Origin: Aureobasidium sp. EXF-3400
Lineage: Eukaryota; Ascomycota; Dothideomycetes; Dothideales; Saccotheciaceae
Assembly (NCBI GenBank): GCA_024195585.1
Contig: SWBL01000530.1
Coordinates: 1-24,146 of the forward strand
Length of the DNA: 24,146 nucleotides
Direction: 5' to 3'
Each line of letters opens with the position of its first letter. Position 1 is the stretch's first letter. The position numbers were made by a program, and so were the translations under genes. Under the pieces are notes generated by a model. The model did not search any database and was not told where the DNA came from. It saw only the letters and a program-made list of their open reading frames with translations. Of the stretch, positions 18,835 through 24,146 are shown piece by piece.

Positions 18835-19902
18835 ATGTGCAAATCCACTTTCCACTCATTCCTCCAGGAGCTCCCCAAGTGCGAGCATCACATGCACTTG
18901 GAAGGCTCCCTCTCTCCTGAAGTTCTGTTCACATTGGCCAAGCGTAACAACATCACTCTCCCCCAAGATGACGCTGCTTTCCAGTCCCCAGAGACTCTTC
19001 TGGCACGTTATGATCGCTTTACCTCTCTTGACGATTTCTTGCACTACTATTACATCGGCATGTCTGTTTTGATCTCGGACTCCGACTTTGAGGATTTGGC
19101 CATGGACTACTTCCGCCACGCCGCAGCAGATGGTGTTGCTCACGCCGAAGTTTTCTTCGATCCCCAGGCACACCTCGAACGTGGTGTCTCTTACAACACT
19201 GTTCTTAAGGGCTTCAGCGCGGCTCGTGTTCGTGCTCAGAAGGAGTTTGGTATCACCAGCGAGCTGATCTGCTGCTTCCTGCGTCACTTGCCTGTGCCTA
19301 ACTGTGTTTCCATGTTCAAGGACGCCGATGTCCAGGCCAGCTTCAAGGACGGCTCGGTCACTGGTATTGGTCTCGACTCTAGCGAGAAGCCCTTCCCTCC
19401 TGCTCTGTTCGAGGAAATCTATGCCGGAGCAAAGGAGCTCGGTCTTCGTCGCACTGCCCACGCTGGTGAGGAAGGCCCATCGACCTTCATCTCCGACGCT
19501 CTGGACATTCTCAAGGTTGAGCGTATCGACCACGGTATCCGTCTGATCGAGGACGAGGCTTTGCTTCAGAGAATCGCCAAGGATGGCACCATGCTTTCTG
19601 TATGCCCACTCAGCAACGTGCTGCTGCGCTGCGTCAAGGAGGTCAAGGAGGTGCCCATCCGCAAGTTCCTGGACGCTGGTGTCAAGTTCAGCATCAACAG
19701 TGATGACCCGGCTTACTTTGGCGGCTACATCCTCGACAACTACTGCGCTGTGCACGAAGCCTTCAACCTGTCGGTGGCTGAGTGGACAAGCATCTGCCGT
19801 GCTGGTATTGAGGGCAGTTGGTGCTCTCAAGCCAGAAAGGACGAAATGTCGGCTCGTCTTGATGAAGTCGTCCGTATCTGGGCACCTAAGCTTTCTGCTT
19901 AA
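18835..19902 (+). CDS. AAH1: Adenine deaminase (Aah1/NadA)
   Basis: This is a cytosolic/nuclear zinc aminohydrolase that deaminates adenine to hypoxanthine and ammonia (EC 3.5.4.2) in purine salvage and catabolism. The protein is 355 aa in one exon, the usual length of fungal adenine deaminases. The metal site is intact: His19 and His21 in CEHHMHLEGS, His209 and the catalytic Glu212 in HAGE, His233 in RIDHG, and Asp290/Asp291 in INSDDPAYFG. The start MCKSTFHSF fits the conserved MCKS opening of the family. The sequence follows fungal adenine deaminases (FLRHLP, EVFFDPQAH) more closely than true adenosine deaminases; this rests on recalled family features. Codon use is strongly biased to C/G-ending codons, which suggests good expression. 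An out-of-frame ATG at 18695 precedes the start and would overlap it if transcribed. The upstream TCGG-N6-CCGA site suggests purine-responsive control. Confidence 0.96.
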   Translation: MCKSTFHSFLQELPKCEHHMHLEGSLSPEVLFTLAKRNNITLPQDDAAFQSPETLLARYDRFTSLDDFLHYYYIGMSVLISDSDFEDLAMDYFRHAAADGVAHAEVFFDPQAHLERGVSYNTVLKGFSAARVRAQKEFGITSELICCFLRHLPVPNCVSMFKDADVQASFKDGSVTGIGLDSSEKPFPPALFEEIYAGAKELGLRRTAHAGEEGPSTFISDALDILKVERIDHGIRLIEDEALLQRIAKDGTMLSVCPLSNVLLRCVKEVKEVPIRKFLDAGVKFSINSDDPAYFGGYILDNYCAVHEAFNLSVAEWTSICRAGIEGSWCSQARKDEMSARLDEVVRIWAPKLSA

Positions 19903-20918
19903 GTATTGAGCTTGAATCGAATCGGATGCCGGCCCACAATCTAGGGGTGACCCTGTCTTGAGGTTTATCCTGGTGTCTTGAGACAACCGAGCGAGCGATT
20001 CAATATCACCACAGCATAATCACATGCGACCTATTTCGAGGGTCCAGACCATCCAGGACGGAACACTGCTGCCAACTTATCAAGTTATCATCAGTGTTAC
20101 ATTCGTCCTGCAGTCTTTCTGCAGGCGCACGTCGCAAATCCGATATTCCTTGCATGAACGCGATCCTTCTGACCCAAACCGCCGGGCTCGCAGTCAGGCA
20201 CGAAAATGGAAGCAATAGACGAGGCAATCAATCGTGCGACCGATGGCTAAAAGCAGAAGGAGCGCCTTACGGACATTTTGTCGAAAGAGGCTGCCGGCAT
20301 CGTACCCGACTTGCTAATGCCCTACGACCATCTGACTCTTCTGGATGCATTGCTTGGATGGATGGACATTTTGTTACATATATACCCCGATAGAATCTAT
20401 TGGACATATTGAAAAGTTGGTCACACGATGAACACAGCCCCGTACTTGATGATCGAATTTTGTCACTCGTTTCGATAGTAGAATTTTATAGTTGTTCGTC
20501 ATGGTCAACGGAGATTGACCGACGTAAACGCAACAAGTCACACGCAACTTGACGCTGCCGTAGCCAGACATCTGAAATAGGCTACTGATCAGATCTGATG
20601 TCCAGAATCATCGTTCCTCAGGAAGAACACATGGTTGATATCGCGCATGATGAGTGACAACGTGACAGGGTGTTCAGGTCAACCAACATAAATTACCTTT
20701 TTTCTCTTTCGCGTACCACGATTCAATATTATCTTTGACTAGAAATGGGAGAGTATAGCAGCCGCGTCATCATTCGAATCGCAATGTAATCCGGCGATTC
20801 AGACTTGCCCGGTCAAGTTTCTTCGATTGGATCTCTTTCTCTCGTTTACAGCAGCCAGCCCTAACAATATGTCAACATCCGATATGAATGCTGCTATGTA
20901 TAAACAAAACAATGTAGC

Positions 20919-20926
20919 TATAAATA
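20919..20926 (+). promoter_or_regulatory. Orphan TATA box followed by CT-rich tract
   Basis: TATAAATA is followed within about 30-70 bp by a pyrimidine-rich tract (20950-20982), the usual layout of a fungal core promoter. No convincing protein gene follows on the + strand. It may drive a non-coding transcript or be chance. Confidence 0.25.
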
Positions 20927-21253
20927 CCACAACTCGCTTATTCGACACTTTTGCTCCCCTTGTCCACCGTCCCTCGCCTCCTTGCTTCGATAGCTTGATT
21001 TTATTTTTTCTGCTCGTCTGTTGACTGACGTTGTGGGAACCCGCTTGACGGTGGTCGCCGAACGCTGCCGCAACTTCCGGAAGGATTGGATATCCCAGCG
21101 CCGGCAATAACGAGTTGGCTTTTTCCAAGTAAAAAGGGCCTATATACATGTACGCGTGTACATCGTTTGTATTGTTGACGTCCTTGATTTTCTGGTTGTG
21201 GAAGGAAACTAGCGATGCGATGGTTGTTGCTCAGGAAGGTGTCATGCTCTATC

Positions 21254-21288
21254 GGCGAGGCCTCCTTTCGGATGCGATCCGCCTCGCC
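21254..21288. other. Two-tier GC-rich hairpin
   Basis: GGCGAGG (21254-21260) pairs with CCTCGCC (21282-21288). Inside, CGGAT (21269-21273) pairs with ATCCG (21277-21281) around a GCG loop, leaving an 8-nt bulge on one side. GGCCCGGCGGGCCC-like sequence follows directly. It stands out as GC-rich in AT-richer intergenic DNA. Confidence 0.6.
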
Positions 21289-22079
21289 CGGCCCGGCGGG
21301 CCCGTGGGCTCCTCGGAAGGCGAGGTCCATAGAAGTCGAGGACTATGACTGAGAAAAAAGTATTCAGTGCAAAAGGTTGACAACGAGTCGAATCACAAAA
21401 CGGTATGTCTGGAAGGAGTCAAGCGTGGGATATCGATGCAGTTCATAACTTCTGGGTTCGTTTCAGTGTAGTATATGTAGAAATGAGCTCTAAAACCGAA
21501 CGACGGAAGGAAACGGAGTCCCCTTCTGAAATGTCATGGGGACGCAAATGAGAAAAACGATGCATACATACATCGTACATTCGTTTGTTATTCCTTTCAG
21601 GCCCAACGTTGCTAAACGCGATATGCTCAATGCTTCAAAAACTCCTTTTTGGGATAGCCGATGCATGCGAGATTCAGAAAAGAGGTATATGCTTCGTACA
21701 AAAGACGAGAAAAAAATTCGTAACGATGGTGAGAAACGTCGAGCGGTTGTGGGTTTCTTGTGTAGAATGAGATGGTTCGAATGTCGGTTGCTTGTGCTCA
21801 ATGGACTGTCGATATCGAAAAATCGGAGGGTATCATGCGCGCTCATAGGTGCAACGGAAAGATGAAGTCGAAATTGGAGAAAGAAAGTCGAGAAGGGTTG
21901 CCTGGGTTCAGGCACTGCTCGCGTAGCGAGAACAAGAAAGAAAGGAAGAGGGTGTATTGCCTGGACGTTGTTGGAGGGCTTATTGGCTGTAGCTCCGGGA
22001 GTCTGATGTATGCCGAGTAGAAGGGGTCCTGGATCGCGCAGCGTATTTTAGTCTTGTTCTTTTCCTTGGGATGTGTTGG

Positions 22080-23857
22080 TCATGCCCAGATGGTCGGGGG
22101 AACTACGAACCCGCCTCGAAAGCCTCCATGAGGTGCTTCTAGTTGCTCAAAATCATACGTATCATATACATGCTCGTGTCCACTTCCTGTGTAATGGTGC
22201 GGATTGAAGGCAGGTGAATGTGCGGTACCCCAACTACTGGTGCCCTCGGTATAGCCACTGTCGTAGGATGGAGTACGTGTGGGTACCCCAAGGTAAGGCG
22301 AACCCGCTAATGAGCCCGAGGACATGCGATTCTCCCCACGAACGTGTTCAATTGTTGAGGGAACAAAACCAGGGCTGAGATTTCCAAAACTCATGAAGGG
22401 GGTATTCACACCGTCCAGATTGAAGACAGGGGTATAAGGAGACTGCTGAGGTGTATGTTGAAGTTGTATTTGTTCCAGGTGTTGCTGTGTCCATGCTAGA
22501 CGAGCGCGATAGGTAGATGCTGCTTGCTGTGGGAAGTGCATGAGGGAGCTGATCTCCAGTGCGTGTTGGCCAAATTGGCCATCCGTTTGCATAGGAGCAG
22601 TAATTTGGATAATCCTTTCGAGTGGAGGTAAGCTGATCGCGGCGCAAAAAGACGCGCCAAGGGATGGGAACAAAGGCTCTAATGCAAGGGCAGTGGCATA
22701 TAGATGGGCGACCACAAGTGTTGAGGGACCATCAACCATTGGCTTGTCCAGGAGCAGACTAGGAACAAAGAGAACCCACTTGCGAAGGCTATAAAGTTGC
22801 TCAAACTGCTCAGCAGCTGTTTGCGCGGGCGGAGTGTTCAGGAGATATGATATATAACCTAGTAGCTGCTCGATCCAGTAGGCTTCGGGACTGTTGGTGG
22901 CCAAAACAGGCTGTAGGCGCTGGAGAGAGGCTAGGACGTTTGAAAGAATACTGTGTCGTTCTTGCATACTAGGAAGAGAGCGCGGGTCCTCTGAAGGTTT
23001 GTAGGGGCTCAAGTTGACCAGATCTGCGAAAACTGATTCGTGTTTCCAACCAGCCATAGCACCAGCAACAGTTCGGATGCCAGTCTCGAGAGAGGACCAT
23101 GTGCGCCAATCGTTTGCTTGGGTCATAAGAAGGAGAGACGTTGCCAGAATAGCGTCTGCGTTGGACTTTGAAAACGAGCTGAGGGCATCATGAAGACCAT
23201 GTAGAGCAATACCGCCATGCTGAATCTGGATCTTGCGTGTATCTGGAGAGGGAGACATCCATGCTAGATGGCTGGCAGAGAACGCCAAGAATGCGTGCAT
23301 GACGTATGAATACGAGGTCGCTACACTGAGATACCTAAACGGGGTAATTAGGGGTGGGTGATCACAATGAAGAGGGGTAACACGCACTTTGGGACTTTCG
23401 AGGCCCATACTGTCATGTCGCTGGTGCTGTTCATGAGTAATGACCTCGAGATGGATGAGAGATGTTGGATCAGACGCAGCTCGACCCTAGAATGACTTTG
23501 TGGTCTAGGTGGGGGGAACACTTGGAGCTCTGGATAAGGAAAGTTGCCAGTTTGTTGCCAAATATCGAGCATGTGCTCAACCCCAGGAGATGAGGGCAAT
23601 GGCAATTGGTCTCGCGGTGCCTGTATATCTGCTTCAGGACGTTGCTGATCCATATAGTCACAGCGAACTTGGTGCTTTGTGCAATTGCGACTGATGAAAC
23701 CATTAGCGATTGACGCGGTGCGAGGACACACGAGCGTGTCTGCTCACCATTGAGGGAACGTCTCGTCACATCTGATATGTCTACGCTTGCATGTTTTGCA
23801 TCCTGTTCTGCTCTTGGTATGACTGCGCCTCGAGGGTCCAGCGCCTTGACCAGCCAT
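22080..23857 (-). CDS. Zn2Cys6 transcription factor, Upc2-like zinc cluster
   Basis: This is a nuclear fungal regulator with its DNA-binding domain at the extreme N-terminus. Exons on the minus strand are 23857-23748, 23690-23388 and 23334-22080; joined they give 555 aa in frame. The cluster is C20-X2-C23-X6-C30-X6-C37-X2-C40-X6-C47 within SRTGCKTCKRRHIRCDE and NCTKHQVRCDYMD, the pattern of the Upc2/sterol-uptake-control-type group. Intron 1 splits the codon of C37. The middle region (about 140-240), with MHAFLAFSASHLAW, GIALHGLHDALSSFSKSNADAILATSLLL and NDWRTWSSLETG, is the fungal transcription factor domain usual in this group. The tail is Gln/Ser/Gly-rich. The frame stays open upstream of 23857, but MAGQGAGPSRRS directly precedes the zinc cluster as in relatives. 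Sterol control is not shown; many proteins of this type have other targets. Confidence 0.93.
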
Positions 23858-24146
23858 GGTGTCTTGAGCCGATTGATCGAGTATGCACCACTTTTTGTAT
23901 GGAAAGAGTCTTGCTCCTTGATAGCAATGAAAATCCCAGACCGGTGGGAGGTTTGGTTGATGAAGGAGAAGAAAGGAAACAAAGTCTAGAAGGGCCAGCA
24001 GACGCGTGTGGTTCGCAAAAAGGCAAAATGCGGGAAATGGGAAGGTGGTACAGTAACACCTCGCTATAGCGATACTTCCTCTCGGCCCTTCTTCTATCGT
24101 TATAGCGAGGTTATCGTTGTACAGAGGAAGCCTTGGCATTTATCTA
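23858..24146. other. Promoter side of the second zinc cluster gene
   Basis: No gene is seen in the last 289 bp. On the minus strand this is the leader and promoter of the zinc cluster factor, pyrimidine-rich between about 23940 and 24050. The transposon-like inverted repeats lie within it. Confidence 0.6.
24049..24121. mobile_element. Inverted repeats resembling pogo/Tc1-type transposon ends
   Basis: Left arm 24049-24074 starts TACAGTAACACCTCGCTATA. The right arm (24095-24121), read on the minus strand, starts TACAACGATAACCTCGCTAT. The inner 17 bases match at 16 positions, and the outermost TACA agrees. A 20-nt spacer separates the arms, and the left arm contains a perfect 12-bp palindrome, TCGCTATAGCGA. 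The CAGTAA-ACCTCGCTATA-CGA pattern and flanking TA recall pogo/Tigger/Fot ends, which often carry repeated TATAACGA boxes. No transposase is in the window. It could be a tiny remnant or MITE, or one end of an element continuing past 24146. Confidence 0.45.

Larger units (their letters stand above)
19903..22079. other. 2.2-kb gene-free interval between convergent genes
   Basis: AAH1 and the second zinc cluster factor converge here. Open frames are under 145 codons with no recognisable domain; one on the minus strand (20799-21149) has a hydrophobic stretch but a composition otherwise like random DNA. Distinct elements are a small CCTGCAG/CTGCAGG inverted repeat near 20108-20126, a TATAAATA with a CT-rich tract after it (20919 to about 20990), and a GC-rich hairpin (21254-21288). 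No tRNA or transposon ends were recognised. Confidence 0.55.

Noticed and set aside
18856..19986. 376-codon open frame antisense to AAH1
   Set aside because: It mirrors a strongly codon-biased real gene, where C/G-ending codons remove antisense stops; the translation resembles no family and the sense gene has all catalytic residues.
20799..21149. 116-codon minus-strand frame with a hydrophobic stretch
   Set aside because: There is one possible membrane segment but no family resemblance, no promoter context and random-looking composition elsewhere.
21490..21915. 141-codon minus-strand frame downstream of the second zinc cluster gene
   Set aside because: It has no domain and mixed composition, and its position suggests intergenic DNA.
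1..24146. tRNA, rRNA and CRISPR features
   Set aside because: T-loop-like TTCGA sequences (for example near 21776) lack pairing arms, no rRNA sequence was recognised, and no regularly spaced repeats occur.

Overview
The window is nuclear DNA from a filamentous ascomycete (Pezizomycotina). The evidence is short introns (46-74 bp) with GT..AG ends and CTGAC/CTAAC-type branch sites, two Zn2Cys6 transcription factors, a LaeA-like methyltransferase, and a fungal-type mitochondrial phosphatidylserine decarboxylase. Dothideomycetes is my best guess at class, from general resemblance only. Seven protein genes are supported. All splice models were joined by eye and stay in frame to a stop.

Layout, left to right: a six-exon LaeA-like (Llm-family) methyltransferase (865-2060, +); an intronless RDH54/RAD54B recombination translocase (2995-5841, +); a UBL-domain membrane protein of Herp/Usa1 type, probably in ER-associated degradation (6277-8154, -); the divergent PSD1 phosphatidylserine decarboxylase (8403-9998, +), separated from it by a 248-bp shared promoter; a large Zn2Cys6 factor with a polyglutamine tail (12289-15055, -, three exons); the AAH1/nadA adenine deaminase (18835-19902, +); and a second Zn2Cys6 factor (22080-23857, -, three exons). 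At the right edge a pair of imperfect inverted repeats resembles pogo/Tc1-type transposon ends.

The genes are mostly housekeeping (DNA repair, phospholipid synthesis, purine salvage, protein quality control) mixed with three regulators. They do not form a biosynthetic cluster: there is no PKS, NRPS, terpene synthase or tailoring enzyme. Large gene-free stretches (9999-12288, 15056-18834, 19903-22079) flank the regulators and AAH1.

The most useful second-look items are promoter motifs that fit the genes they precede: an exact TCGG-N6-CCGA (UaY/Ppr1-type) site before the adenine deaminase, a 9/10 UAS-INO match before PSD1, and an ACGCGT (MCB) box before RDH54. A 19-nt microexon in the methyltransferase, introns inside the zinc cluster of both transcription factors, and the transposon-like end at the right edge are also worth checking. 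I found no convincing new multi-gene system.
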